NCBI GenBank assembly: GCA_039592335.1
Contig: JBDHBX010000002.1
Span: 62,001-126,000 of the forward strand
Direction: 5' to 3'
Origin: WVYX01 sp039592335
GTDB taxonomy: Bacteria; Gemmatimonadota; Gemmatimonadetes; Gemmatimonadales; GWC2-71-9
Length of the DNA: 64,000 nt
Shown here: piece by piece, positions 44,172 to 52,830 of the stretch
Layout of the letters: every line of letters begins with the position of its first letter
Numbering within the stretch: position 1 is the stretch's first letter
Notes under the pieces: generated by a model
Databases searched by the model: none
The model's input: the letters and a program-made list of their open reading frames with translations, nothing else
Told to the model about the DNA's origin: nothing
Made by a program: the position numbers and the translations under genes

Positions 44172-46432
44172 CAGAATGCGAACTCCACGCCGAAACTCGG
44201 AATGAACGGAAGCTGCGAGACACCCTGTCGCGTGCCCGGGCTGCTCGTGTAATCGAAAATGTAGAAGAAGATGTTGCCCCGGTTGTACAGATTGACGATC
44301 TGCAAGTACGGGCTGAGAACCCCGCCGAGCGCGTTCCACTGCCATCGGAAGCTCAGGTCGAGCCGACTGTAGTGTGGATAGCGCGCCTGATTCAGTCTCG
44401 GGTCCGCGATCGGTTCGTTCTCGGACTCGTTGAGCCCGTTCGCCCCGACGATGTACTCGCGATGACTCCACTCACCGAGCACTTCCGTATACGGCATTGG
44501 CGACCCGTATCCCCACCGCAGGCCCATTCGACTCCCCAGGGGTCCGGGACCGTTGACCACGAGATTCAGGAGGTGCCGCCGATCGTGCGCGGGAGGAAAC
44601 TCCTGTACGGGATCCCGCCGGTTCGCCTTCCCGAAGCTGAACGACAGCCATCCGTTCCAATTGCCTGTGAACTTCCGCAGGAGCACGTCGACGCCCCATG
44701 CGTTGCCGTCCATGATGACGAACTCGTCACCCTGCACCCTGTTGTCGTCCTCGATGTTGTAGTTCAACACGTTGCTGAACGTCTTGTGGTATCCCTCGAC
44801 CGAGAGCGACAGACTCGAGCTGAACCAGTGCTCGAATCCAAGCACCAGGTGATCCGCCCGGGCCACCGGTGTCGCACTGTCGGCTCCGATCCAGAAATCG
44901 AGGAATGACCAGGGGCTGTTGTGGTCACGGAGGGAGTGGATCGGTTGGTAGTACCGCCCCACCGAGCCGGTGAGGGCGAAATCGTCGGTGAGAAACGCCT
45001 TGGCGGCGAGCCGCGGCGCCACGGTGGTCACGTCGGCGCCTCCCTGCACGGCTTCGACGCGAACCCCTGGGCGAAACAGCAGTCGATCGTTGGGGCGCCA
45101 CTGGTCGTCGATGAATGCTGACCAGACACGCGGCTGGTACGTCTGGTCGAGATACACCGTCGACAACGCATCGCTCCGGAAGTTGTAGAGCATGCGATAG
45201 TCTTCGACACCGCCACCGAAGCGAACGTCGTGAGTCGCTCCCGGTGAGAGCCAAACCTCCACACTGGCAGTCAACAATCTCACATCGTTGTCGATCTGCA
45301 CGATGCTGGGTACGAACCCCACCGTCGTGGAAAACTCCGTGATACTCGCATTGACCTTGAGGGGTCTTCCGAACACCAGATCGTCGTAGTTGAGCCCCAG
45401 CAGTCTGTTGCCCCAATCCACGTTGAGCGCGAGCGGTTCGACGTCGGGGTTGGGTTGGGCAAACTCCCAGCGCAGCACGTCTTTTCCCAGGTACCCGGTC
45501 AGCGATAGCGTACCTCCCGTGGGGAGCAGGAACGAGGCCTTGGCCACGCCGTCGGCGAAGTAGTATGGCAGCACACTGCTCGTGAACCACTGGATCACCT
45601 GATCGGCGTACGTGCGACGCGCCGCCACGAGGAACGACGAGTTCTTGGTGGGCAGGGGTCCCTCGACCAGGATCTTGGAGGACAAGAGGGAGATCTGTCC
45701 GCTCAGGCCCCACGTGGCACGGCCGGGACGCGCCTGCACATCGAGCACCGAACTGAGGCGTCCGGGGTAGTGTGCGGGAAACCCGCCAGTCAGGTAGTCG
45801 ATTTCCCCGACCGCAGCCGCATCGAAGGTGCTGAAGAGACCTCCCAAGTGCGACGGATTGAAGATCGTGACCCCGTCGAGTTGAATGAGGTTCTGATCCG
45901 CCTCCCCGCCACGCGTGTGGTATCCAACCGTGTAGTCGTTGAGGGCGATCGTTCCGGGAAGGAGTTGAATGGTCCGGATGACGTCGGCTTCGAGAAAGGC
46001 CGGCATCTCTTGGATGGTTGCGGCGTCGATCGTCACGGCGCTCGCCTGAGCCGATTCCTCGAACCGCTGGCGCGAAGGCGACTCCGCCGATGCGATGACT
46101 GGAGGGAGCTGCACGGCACGGGACAGGAGGTACACGTCGATCGAGTCCGTCCCGAGGGCAACCAGCAGCGTGTGAGTCGTTACCCCCAGCCGCCGGAACA
46201 CGAGCTGATGGTCACGCGCCGGAAGGCCGCGAAGCGCGAAGAACCCCAGGGTATCGGTCGAGGCGGAGTTCGGTAGACCGGTGACCTCGACGGTGACGCC
46301 GGGAAGTACCGTGCTGTCCTCCACGGTACGGACGTGTCCGACGATGTTCCGGGTGTCCTGTGCGTGGGCGGGCCGGCCCAGTCCCAACAGCACCACCACC
46401 ACCACCACCGTCGAAGCGACGACTGCGCGCAT
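44171..46432 (-). CDS. TonB-dependent outer-membrane receptor with carboxypeptidase-regulatory-like domain
   Basis: A 753-residue receptor. A signal peptide (AVVASTVVVVVVLLGLGRPAHA) is followed by a CarboxypepD_reg-like beta-sandwich (about 30-110, NIVGHVRTVEDSTVLPGVTVEV), then the plug domain (about 120-230, with LPGTIALNDYTVGYHTRGGEADQNLIQLDGVTIFNPSHLGG) and a barrel ending VSQLPFIPSFGVEFAF, with the terminal Phe expected of outer-membrane proteins. The layout matches Bacteroidota-type receptors paired with DUF4249 lipoproteins. Its neighbourhood hints at alpha-glucan uptake, but there is no SusD and the genes face the other way. The preceding GTG at 46435 is an alternative start. Confidence 0.9.
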   Translation of the reverse strand: MRAVVASTVVVVVVLLGLGRPAHAQDTRNIVGHVRTVEDSTVLPGVTVEVTGLPNSASTDTLGFFALRGLPARDHQLVFRRLGVTTHTLLVALGTDSIDVYLLSRAVQLPPVIASAESPSRQRFEESAQASAVTIDAATIQEMPAFLEADVIRTIQLLPGTIALNDYTVGYHTRGGEADQNLIQLDGVTIFNPSHLGGLFSTFDAAAVGEIDYLTGGFPAHYPGRLSSVLDVQARPGRATWGLSGQISLLSSKILVEGPLPTKNSSFLVAARRTYADQVIQWFTSSVLPYYFADGVAKASFLLPTGGTLSLTGYLGKDVLRWEFAQPNPDVEPLALNVDWGNRLLGLNYDDLVFGRPLKVNASITEFSTTVGFVPSIVQIDNDVRLLTASVEVWLSPGATHDVRFGGGVEDYRMLYNFRSDALSTVYLDQTYQPRVWSAFIDDQWRPNDRLLFRPGVRVEAVQGGADVTTVAPRLAAKAFLTDDFALTGSVGRYYQPIHSLRDHNSPWSFLDFWIGADSATPVARADHLVLGFEHWFSSSLSLSVEGYHKTFSNVLNYNIEDDNRVQGDEFVIMDGNAWGVDVLLRKFTGNWNGWLSFSFGKANRRDPVQEFPPAHDRRHLLNLVVNGPGPLGSRMGLRWGYGSPMPYTEVLGEWSHREYIVGANGLNESENEPIADPRLNQARYPHYSRLDLSFRWQWNALGGVLSPYLQIVNLYNRGNIFFYIFDYTSSPGTRQGVSQLPFIPSFGVEFAF

Positions 46433-46527
46433 CACTGGTTATACGCCCCGCCTGTTCCGCCGGTTCCCCATGGCCCGCGGTTGACACGGCGCCCGGCTCG
46501 CGCCTCGAGACTGCGATCCGTGCGAAG

Positions 46528-46600
46528 GGTTATCTTATCGGTTCCGCCACGGCCGCGGGATGGGCAAAGTAGCGTGTAAGCCGGTGGAAGCGTAAGGATT
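46528..46600 (-). repeat. tRNA-Leu relic R3 with upstream flank
   Basis: On the minus strand, from 46556 downward, GCGGCCGTGGCGGAAC matches the first 16 bases of the intact tRNA-Leu. The D-loop and anticodon arm are then missing, and the sequence runs into TAAGATAACC, which R2 also carries. The upstream flank retains TACTTT (46566-46571) 9 bases before the tRNA end. Bases 46541-46575 match R1 at 34 of 35 positions. It cannot form a tRNA. Confidence 0.8.
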
Positions 46601-46625
46601 CTGCCGAGGAGTCGGAGAACCATCC

Positions 46626-49238
46626 ATGACAGCGTCGCCACCAGTGGTCAACACGAGTCGCTCGAGCGGGATTCGCGTGACGATTCTGGTGCTGTTTTTC
46701 CTCTCGGGCGCTTGTGCGTTGGTTTACGAAGTCGTCTGGATGCGGATGCTCACCCTGGTCTTTGGGGCGACAGCCTTTGCCACCAGCACGATTCTGGCGT
46801 CGTTCTTCGCCGGCTTGGCTCTGGGTGGTTTCACGTTCGGTAGGCTCATCGACAAGGGCAGGAGCCCGCTTCGCGTTTACGCCCTCCTCGAGGCCGGGAT
46901 CGGGGCATTTGCCTTCCTGATGCCGGTGATCTTCTCGGTCCTGAGCCTGGTCTACGTCGGCATCTCACGGCAGTTCGACGTGAGCTTCTACCAGCTCAGT
47001 CTGATCAGGTTCGTCCTGTCGTTCCTGGTCCTGCTGGTTCCGGCCACCCTGATGGGCGGCACGCTCCCCGTCATCGTCAAGTTCTTCGCCACGAGACCGG
47101 AGAGACTGGGGTGGAACGTCGGCCAACTGTACGCCGTGAACACCTTTGGAGCGGTTGTTGGCACTATCGCGGCAGGGTTCTTCCTCATCCTGCTGTTGGG
47201 CGTCAAGGAATCTGCCTATGCTGCCGGGGCGGTGAACCTGTTCATCGCAGCCGCTGTGTTTGCCCTGGCTCGGCGTGTGGGGAATGGCGGGAAGGCGCAC
47301 GCTGAAGGGAAGCAGCGCGAGGAGGAGACGGAAGCCACTCCAGGGGAGGCCTTCTCTCTCAAGCAGGCTCGGCTGGCACTGTGGGCGATCGGCCTGTCGG
47401 GCCTGTGTGCGTTGGCGTTCGAGGTGTTCTGGACGAGGGCGCTCGTATTCTACCTGGACAATTCCACCCACGCCTTCACGACGATCCTGACGGCCTTCCT
47501 GCTGGGCATAGCCCTCGGGAGCCTGATCATCGCGCGGGTCGTCGACACGAGAAGGCGCTTGTTGGCGTGGCTGGGTGTGATGGAAGTGCTGATCGGGGTC
47601 TCTGCAATCCTCGCCATTCCGATACTGAATCGCCTGAGCCCCGTCTTTCAAAGCATGGAAGGTGTCGCGCTCGACTCGATGCTCGCCTGGAAGTGGATGG
47701 GGATGAGGTTCGCTAAGAGCCTCACGGTGATGCTCGTGCCCACGCTCTTAATGGGAATGACGTTTCCGTTGGCGAGCAAGATCTACACGAGAAGCATCAG
47801 CCGCGTCGGCGCCGCCCTTGGTGATGTGTATTCCGTGAATACGATCGGCGGGGTCTTCGGTTCCGTGATCGCTGGCTTCGTGCTGATCCCGCTGATCGGC
47901 GTGCAGCAGGGCATCATCGTGATCGCTGCCATCAACGTCATCATCGGGGCAGTGCTCATACTCTCCGAGCCGTTGGTGGCCTACAGGGCCAGGTTGGGGA
48001 TGGCGCTGGGATCGGGCGTGGTGTTCCTCGGGATGGGGACGGTCTACGCTACTGGTGGTGCGATCGTCCTGGCCTCCTACCACGAGGCGGCCGAGAACCC
48101 CGAGGTGCTGTCGTATGAGGAGGGCATCGGCGGGACGGTGAAGGTCTACCGAGACCGGTGGGGCGAGAAGGTCCTGAGCGTGAACGGCTTCCCGGTCGCC
48201 GGCACCGCCGCCGAGGCGTACGAGATCCAGAAGCCCCTGGCGCACCTGCCCGTGCTGCTGAGCAGCGTGCCTTCTCCCCGGGTGAACGTGATCGGATTCG
48301 GAACCGGGGGGACATCCTGGGGGATGATGCTGCACGACGTCGCAGAGGTGGATTGTGTCGAGTTGGTGCCGGGCGTGATTGATGCCGCGGAGTGGTTCCC
48401 GGAGAGCAATCACGGGGTGCTGAACGAACCGAGATTCAACTTGATCATGGGGGACGGGAGGAACTACGCCCTCGTGACTGACAAGGAGTATGACGTGATC
48501 TCGGTCGACGCGACCTCACCCAAGATGGCCGGCAACGGCAGCCTCTATACGCTGGAATTCTATCAGCTGCTCGAGGCGAGACTGTCCGCCGACGGCCTCG
48601 TCGTTCAGTGGTTGCCGTTCCACCTGCTGGCGGATGCCGAAGTGCGGATGATCGCGAAGACGTTCATGACGGTGTTTCCACACACGACCCTATGGTTCAC
48701 GCCATTCAGGCAACACATCATTCTCGTCGGCACACAGCGGAGGCTGGAGATCGACCTCGAAGCGTTGCGTGCGGGGCTCGGGAGGGAAGGCGTCCGGCGA
48801 GAGCTGGTGCAACTCGACGTACGAGGGCCCTTCGATGTCTTGAGCTGGTTCGTGATGGGCGAGGAAGCGCTGGCGGAGTACGTCGGCGATGCGAGGGTGA
48901 ACAGCGACGATCATCCGTACCTGGAGTTCACGCCGGCCATGGCGTACTTCGTCTCGCGAGTGTACCGCGTCCGCAATCTAGAGGTTGCCAGGGAGTATAG
49001 AGAGAGCGTGTCCCCCTTGCTGGTGAATGTGGGAGAGACCGAGGAGGAGATTGCCTCTGTCGAGGAGAGGGTGCAGAGGCGGTTCGAGGCGATCCACCAC
49101 TCCATCACCGGGGACATCTATCTCTTCCTGGGTAGGCGAGACCAGGCCATCGTCGAATACCGCAGGGCGCTGGCGGTCGATCCTCGAGAAACGAACTACC
49201 TGAATTGGACGTGGAGTGGTGGGGAGCAGGGGAGGTAG
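46626..49238 (+). CDS. Fused multi-pass membrane / spermidine-synthase-like protein
   Basis: An 870-residue protein. Residues 1-490 form about 12-14 membrane helices in two similar halves: SGACALVYEVVWMRMLTLVFGAT near 30 and SGLCALAFEVFWTRALVFYLDNST near 255, with MGGTLPVIVKFF and MGMTFPLASKIY. A Rossmann-type aminopropyl/methyltransferase-like domain follows (about 500-750) with NVIGFGTGGTSWG, DCVELVPGV and MGDGRNYALVTDKEYDVISVDATSP. The C-terminal 100 residues include a TPR-like unit. Such 'fused MFS/spermidine synthase' proteins are common but biochemically obscure. GC is lower than in the housekeeping genes. It starts 26 bases beyond the tRNA-Leu relic R3. Confidence 0.85.
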   Translation: MTASPPVVNTSRSSGIRVTILVLFFLSGACALVYEVVWMRMLTLVFGATAFATSTILASFFAGLALGGFTFGRLIDKGRSPLRVYALLEAGIGAFAFLMPVIFSVLSLVYVGISRQFDVSFYQLSLIRFVLSFLVLLVPATLMGGTLPVIVKFFATRPERLGWNVGQLYAVNTFGAVVGTIAAGFFLILLLGVKESAYAAGAVNLFIAAAVFALARRVGNGGKAHAEGKQREEETEATPGEAFSLKQARLALWAIGLSGLCALAFEVFWTRALVFYLDNSTHAFTTILTAFLLGIALGSLIIARVVDTRRRLLAWLGVMEVLIGVSAILAIPILNRLSPVFQSMEGVALDSMLAWKWMGMRFAKSLTVMLVPTLLMGMTFPLASKIYTRSISRVGAALGDVYSVNTIGGVFGSVIAGFVLIPLIGVQQGIIVIAAINVIIGAVLILSEPLVAYRARLGMALGSGVVFLGMGTVYATGGAIVLASYHEAAENPEVLSYEEGIGGTVKVYRDRWGEKVLSVNGFPVAGTAAEAYEIQKPLAHLPVLLSSVPSPRVNVIGFGTGGTSWGMMLHDVAEVDCVELVPGVIDAAEWFPESNHGVLNEPRFNLIMGDGRNYALVTDKEYDVISVDATSPKMAGNGSLYTLEFYQLLEARLSADGLVVQWLPFHLLADAEVRMIAKTFMTVFPHTTLWFTPFRQHIILVGTQRRLEIDLEALRAGLGREGVRRELVQLDVRGPFDVLSWFVMGEEALAEYVGDARVNSDDHPYLEFTPAMAYFVSRVYRVRNLEVAREYRESVSPLLVNVGETEEEIASVEERVQRRFEAIHHSITGDIYLFLGRRDQAIVEYRRALAVDPRETNYLNWTWSGGEQGR

Positions 49239-49282
49239 AGCGCGCCGGCCCCCCATCCCCTGCTACCCCTGGGTGCTGCCCC

Positions 49283-51331
49283 CTACCAGATCTCGGCCCG
49301 CTTCGGAGCGGGTTGCACCATTGGATCCCCCTCCTTGCAGCCCCAGGCCGCCGCGAACTCGGGCATGTTGGCCAGCGGTCCGTTCGCCCGGAACATGGAC
49401 GGCGAGTGCGGGTCGGTGTTCACCTGCAGCCTAATGGCCTCGTCGCGGGAGTTCCGGCGCCACGCCTGTGCCCAGGAGAGGAAGAAACGCTGGTACGGCG
49501 TGAAGCCATCGATCTCGCCGGGGTCGTTCTGCTCGAGGGCCGCCTGAAGGGCGTAGTAGGCCATGGTGATCCCCGCCAGGTCCCCGATGTTCTCGCCCAG
49601 CGTGAGCTCGCCGTTGACGTGCAGGTCATCTACTGCGACGAAGCCGTCGTACTGCTCGACGAGCTTGTCGGTGCGGCTCTCGAAGCGGGTGCGGTCCTCC
49701 TCGGTCCACCAATTCACCATGTTGCCCTGAGCGTCGAACCGGCTGCCCTGATCGTCGAAGCCGTGCATGAACTCGTGGCCGATGACCCCACCCATGGCGC
49801 CGTAGTTCACCGCGTCGTCCATCTCCCCGTCGAAGAAGGGCGGCTGCATGATGGCGGCGGGGAAGACGATCTCGTTCATCACTGGGTTGTAGTAGGCGTT
49901 GATCGTCTGCGGCGACATCCCCCACTCGTTGCGGTCGATCGGCTGCCCGATCTTGTCGAGGTTGCGCCGTGTCTCGAACGCGTTGCCAGCGCGGACGTTG
50001 GCGAGATAGCCCTCGGTGCCGATCTCGAGCTGGGAGTAGTCGCGCCACTCGTCGGGGTAGCCGATCTTGGAGACGAAGGTGCCGAGCTTCTCGAGGGCCT
50101 TGGCCGTCGTCTCGTCACCCATCCACTCGAGGCCCTGGATACGCATCCGCACCGCCGCCCGCAGGTTCTCGATCATCTCGTCGGCGCGCCGCTTGGTCTC
50201 CGGCGGGAAGGCCCGCTCCACATAGACCTCGCCCAGCGCCTCTCCCAGACTCGCGCTGGTCCGGTCGATGACCCGCTTCCAGCGGGGGCGCAGCTCCTCA
50301 GCGCCGCGAAGGGTTGTGCCGTAGAAGGCGAAGTCCGCGTCGACGAAGTCGTCTGAGAGGTAGGCGGCGAACTGGTGGATGACATGCCAGCGCAGGTAGT
50401 CCTTCCAGGTATCGATGGACACCTCCTCCATGACCGCGTTCATCTCGGCGAAGAACTTGGGGTGGGCGTAGGAGAAGGTCTCGAGTCCGTCCAGACCCAG
50501 ATGGTGGAAATACTCGGACCAGGAAAAGTCGGGAGTTGCCTCGTCGGCGCCGCCGATCGTCTGGATGTTGTAGTAGTTGGCGGGGTTGCGTAGCTCGACG
50601 TTGGTGAGGGAGGCTTCGGCTAGCCTGGTCTCCATCGCCAGAATGGCCTCGGCCGCGGCTTGGGACTCCGCTGGAGAGCCGCCCAGCAACTGCAGCATCG
50701 CGGAGACGTGGGCAACGTACTTGTTGCGCAGCTCCACCGACTCCTCGTCCTCACGTGTGTAGTAGTCGCGGTCGGGAAGGCCGAGCCCGCCTTGGACGGC
50801 GTACATGATGTACTGCTCGCTGTTCATGAGATCCTGAAAGACGGCCGTGTTGAACAGCACAGCGCTGCCTTCGAGGTGGTAGTCCTGCACGATCGCCTGG
50901 AGCTCCTCGAGGGTCTGCATCTCCGAGATCCGCTGGAGGTCGGCGGCAAGCGGCCTCAGGCCGTTGCCCTCGATCCTCTCGGTGTCCATGCCGGTCAGCC
51001 AGAAGTCGCCGACCTTCTGCCGGTTGGTGCCCTTCTCGGCGCCGGCCGCTGCGGCGGCGTCCAGGATGGCGCGCAGCAGAACGTAGTTGCGCTCGCGCAT
51101 CTCGTTGCCGATACCCCAGGCGCTCTGGTCGGCCGGGATCGGGTTGCGCTCGAACCAGCTACCGTTGGCGAACTGATAGAAGTCCTGGCAGGCACCGACC
51201 GAGGTGTCCATGTTCCGGCGGTCGAGGCCACGCTCGTTGGTCTTGTACTCCTCCCCCTGCTGGGCCGTCGCGGCGCCCGGAAGGGCCGCCATGAGTGCAC
51301 ACAGGAGCGAGAAGCGGAGTCCCTTCGTCAT
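49283..51331 (-). CDS. M13-family (neprilysin/PepO-like) zinc metallopeptidase
   Basis: A 682-residue exported endopeptidase. The signal peptide is MTKGLRFSLLCALMAALPGAATAQ. M13 features appear in order: DTSVGACQDFYQFANGSW near 40-58, NAYYNPVMNEIVFPAAIMQPPFF near 485, the zinc site HEFMHGFDDQG near 516-526 and the third-ligand GENIGDLAG near 577. It ends with the conserved W (KRAEIW). It degrades peptides in the periplasm or outside the cell. The ATG at 51331 has AAGGAG 8 bases upstream. Convergent with the spermidine-synthase-like gene. Confidence 0.95.
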   Translation of the reverse strand: MTKGLRFSLLCALMAALPGAATAQQGEEYKTNERGLDRRNMDTSVGACQDFYQFANGSWFERNPIPADQSAWGIGNEMRERNYVLLRAILDAAAAAGAEKGTNRQKVGDFWLTGMDTERIEGNGLRPLAADLQRISEMQTLEELQAIVQDYHLEGSAVLFNTAVFQDLMNSEQYIMYAVQGGLGLPDRDYYTREDEESVELRNKYVAHVSAMLQLLGGSPAESQAAAEAILAMETRLAEASLTNVELRNPANYYNIQTIGGADEATPDFSWSEYFHHLGLDGLETFSYAHPKFFAEMNAVMEEVSIDTWKDYLRWHVIHQFAAYLSDDFVDADFAFYGTTLRGAEELRPRWKRVIDRTSASLGEALGEVYVERAFPPETKRRADEMIENLRAAVRMRIQGLEWMGDETTAKALEKLGTFVSKIGYPDEWRDYSQLEIGTEGYLANVRAGNAFETRRNLDKIGQPIDRNEWGMSPQTINAYYNPVMNEIVFPAAIMQPPFFDGEMDDAVNYGAMGGVIGHEFMHGFDDQGSRFDAQGNMVNWWTEEDRTRFESRTDKLVEQYDGFVAVDDLHVNGELTLGENIGDLAGITMAYYALQAALEQNDPGEIDGFTPYQRFFLSWAQAWRRNSRDEAIRLQVNTDPHSPSMFRANGPLANMPEFAAAWGCKEGDPMVQPAPKRAEIW

Positions 51332-51473
51332 TTCGATTCTCCTTGGCTGTCCTCTGGAAGCACGCGGTGACGAGAGCCTTGCGACCCTTGCCGGACGCGT
51401 GATCGCGCGGCTCTTCGAAAGTAGAGCTGGGCGAGTGGACCGTCTAGGGAGCCTGTCGCGGAGGTTGGGAGGC

Positions 51474-51875
51474 CTACTCCTCCGGCAGCTCCAGCGCGGC
51501 CTTTCCCAGCTCAATCAGGCGCTGCCTGAGATCGGTCACCAGCCGGTCCAGTCGGTCCGCCAGGTCGTGGTGCACCGGTCCGTACGCTCCCAGCCGCTTG
51601 GCGTTCAGCTCGTAGATTCGGTTCGCCCACACGTTGGCCGCGGCGATCACCCGTTGCCGCGCTCCCCGCGCGCGGCGCTGGGGGAGGTCGAGTTCCGCCA
51701 CCATCTCCTGCGCGGCGGTCTCCACCTCGTTCAGGGTTGTCCGCAGCTTCCGTAACGCCTCTCCGGATTGGTCCAGCTCCGGCAGCTGGCCCAGCTGCGC
51801 GAGGTCATCCAGCAGCAGGTGCACGTGCGTCGCCACGTGCCGGATCTGGTTGGTGTTGAGTAGGCTCTCGGACAT
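51474..51875 (-). CDS. Small helical protein of unknown function
   Basis: A 133-residue protein, predicted to be almost all alpha-helix with heptad-like Leu spacing (LLLDDLAQLGQLPELDQSGEALRKLRTTLNEVETAAQEM and DLADRLDRLVTDLRQRLIEL). There is no signal peptide, membrane segment or cysteine. It is not recognised. It lies between the M13 peptidase and the NqrB/RnfD-like gene on the same strand, with gaps of about 140 and 70 bases, so it may be a separate unit. Confidence 0.65.
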   Translation of the reverse strand: MSESLLNTNQIRHVATHVHLLLDDLAQLGQLPELDQSGEALRKLRTTLNEVETAAQEMVAELDLPQRRARGARQRVIAAANVWANRIYELNAKRLGAYGPVHHDLADRLDRLVTDLRQRLIELGKAALELPEE

Positions 51876-51948
51876 AGCGCCAATGATAGTGGCCGCCGCC
51901 GCCGCCGGTTAGCGTGGAGCGGGCCAGCCCATGACCCTTGCCGCTCGC

Positions 51949-52830
51949 CTACCGGCCCGCAGGCTCGCCAGGGTGGCCGCGCCCCTCGCGCCACAGATCC
52001 ACCCACATCGCGACCGGGCCCACGAGGAACAGCGCCAGAATGGGTGGCGCCGGGTAGAGCGGGCGCAGCAGTCCAACGTTGTGGTCGCCGGCGAGGCGGA
52101 TGACCGCCTCGACGACCGCGACGAGGCAGGCGACCAGGATTCGCCCACGGCGCGTGCGGACCGTGGTGCGCGGGTCGGTGACCATGAAAAAGATGAACAA
52201 CTGGTACATCGGACCGGTGACGGGAGCGATCTCGGCCAGCAGTGGGCCACCCACGAGTGCGGCGCGGACCGCCGCTAGCAGCAGGAAGCTCACCACGTAG
52301 GTGAGCGTGACGTGGAGCATCCGGGCGCGCGACACGACGAGCAGGCCGACGGCCCAGATGATCGCATTCGTTGCGAGGTCGTTGCCCCACTGGTGGCTCA
52401 GGATCGCCACCGTCCCGGGTGCCAGCAGCAGCAGCACGCTGATGGCGAAGTTGCTCGGATTGAACAGATGGCGATCGCGGTAGACGAGCACGTACTTGGA
52501 GCCGATGGCTAGGATACCGCCCAGGGCGAACGGCCAGAGCAGGCCGGCCTGCGGCTTGAGCAGCAGGGAGAGGCTGATCCCGCTGACGTAGGCGCTCGCC
52601 AGGTTGGCGAAGCGCCCGCGCACCAGCCGCGAGCACACCGCTTCGGTCGCGACGCAGGCACCGAGGGCGGCGGCCAGCCGCTCGTACCCGCCCAAAATGG
52701 CGTAGCGCCACTCCCCGACCACGAGGATCAGCGTGATCAGGAAGACGATGAGGTAGCGCGGGTGGATGGTGCCGAGCATCGTCCACGCTGCGCGCACCCG
52801 CCGACGGTTCGAAAGCGCCACGTCGGTCAT
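51949..52830 (-). CDS. NqrB/RnfD-like membrane protein
   Basis: A 293-residue integral membrane protein with about eight helices. Its pattern resembles the NqrB/RnfD subunit of Na+-translocating redox pumps: IHPRYLIVFLITLILV, ASAYVSGISLSLLLKP, a RDRHLFNPSNFAISVLLLL segment, and MYQLFIFFMVTDPRTTV late. In RnfD/NqrB a Thr within an S(T)AT-type motif carries covalent FMN; I see no such motif here, so it may lack the flavin. No other rnf/nqr gene is near. It overlaps the CRTAC1 gene by 4 bases, a pairing that recurs in other genomes to my knowledge. Function unknown. Confidence 0.72.
   Translation of the reverse strand: MTDVALSNRRRVRAAWTMLGTIHPRYLIVFLITLILVVGEWRYAILGGYERLAAALGACVATEAVCSRLVRGRFANLASAYVSGISLSLLLKPQAGLLWPFALGGILAIGSKYVLVYRDRHLFNPSNFAISVLLLLAPGTVAILSHQWGNDLATNAIIWAVGLLVVSRARMLHVTLTYVVSFLLLAAVRAALVGGPLLAEIAPVTGPMYQLFIFFMVTDPRTTVRTRRGRILVACLVAVVEAVIRLAGDHNVGLLRPLYPAPPILALFLVGPVAMWVDLWREGRGHPGEPAGR

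Noticed and set aside
31165..46527. Integrase, transposase or phage genes in the accessory zone
   Set aside because: None of the open frames shows tyrosine or serine recombinase, DDE transposase or phage structural motifs; the mobile origin rests only on repeats and composition.
51949..52830. Assigning rnfD or nqrB as a gene symbol
   Set aside because: No other subunits of either complex are nearby and I cannot find the FMN-attachment motif.
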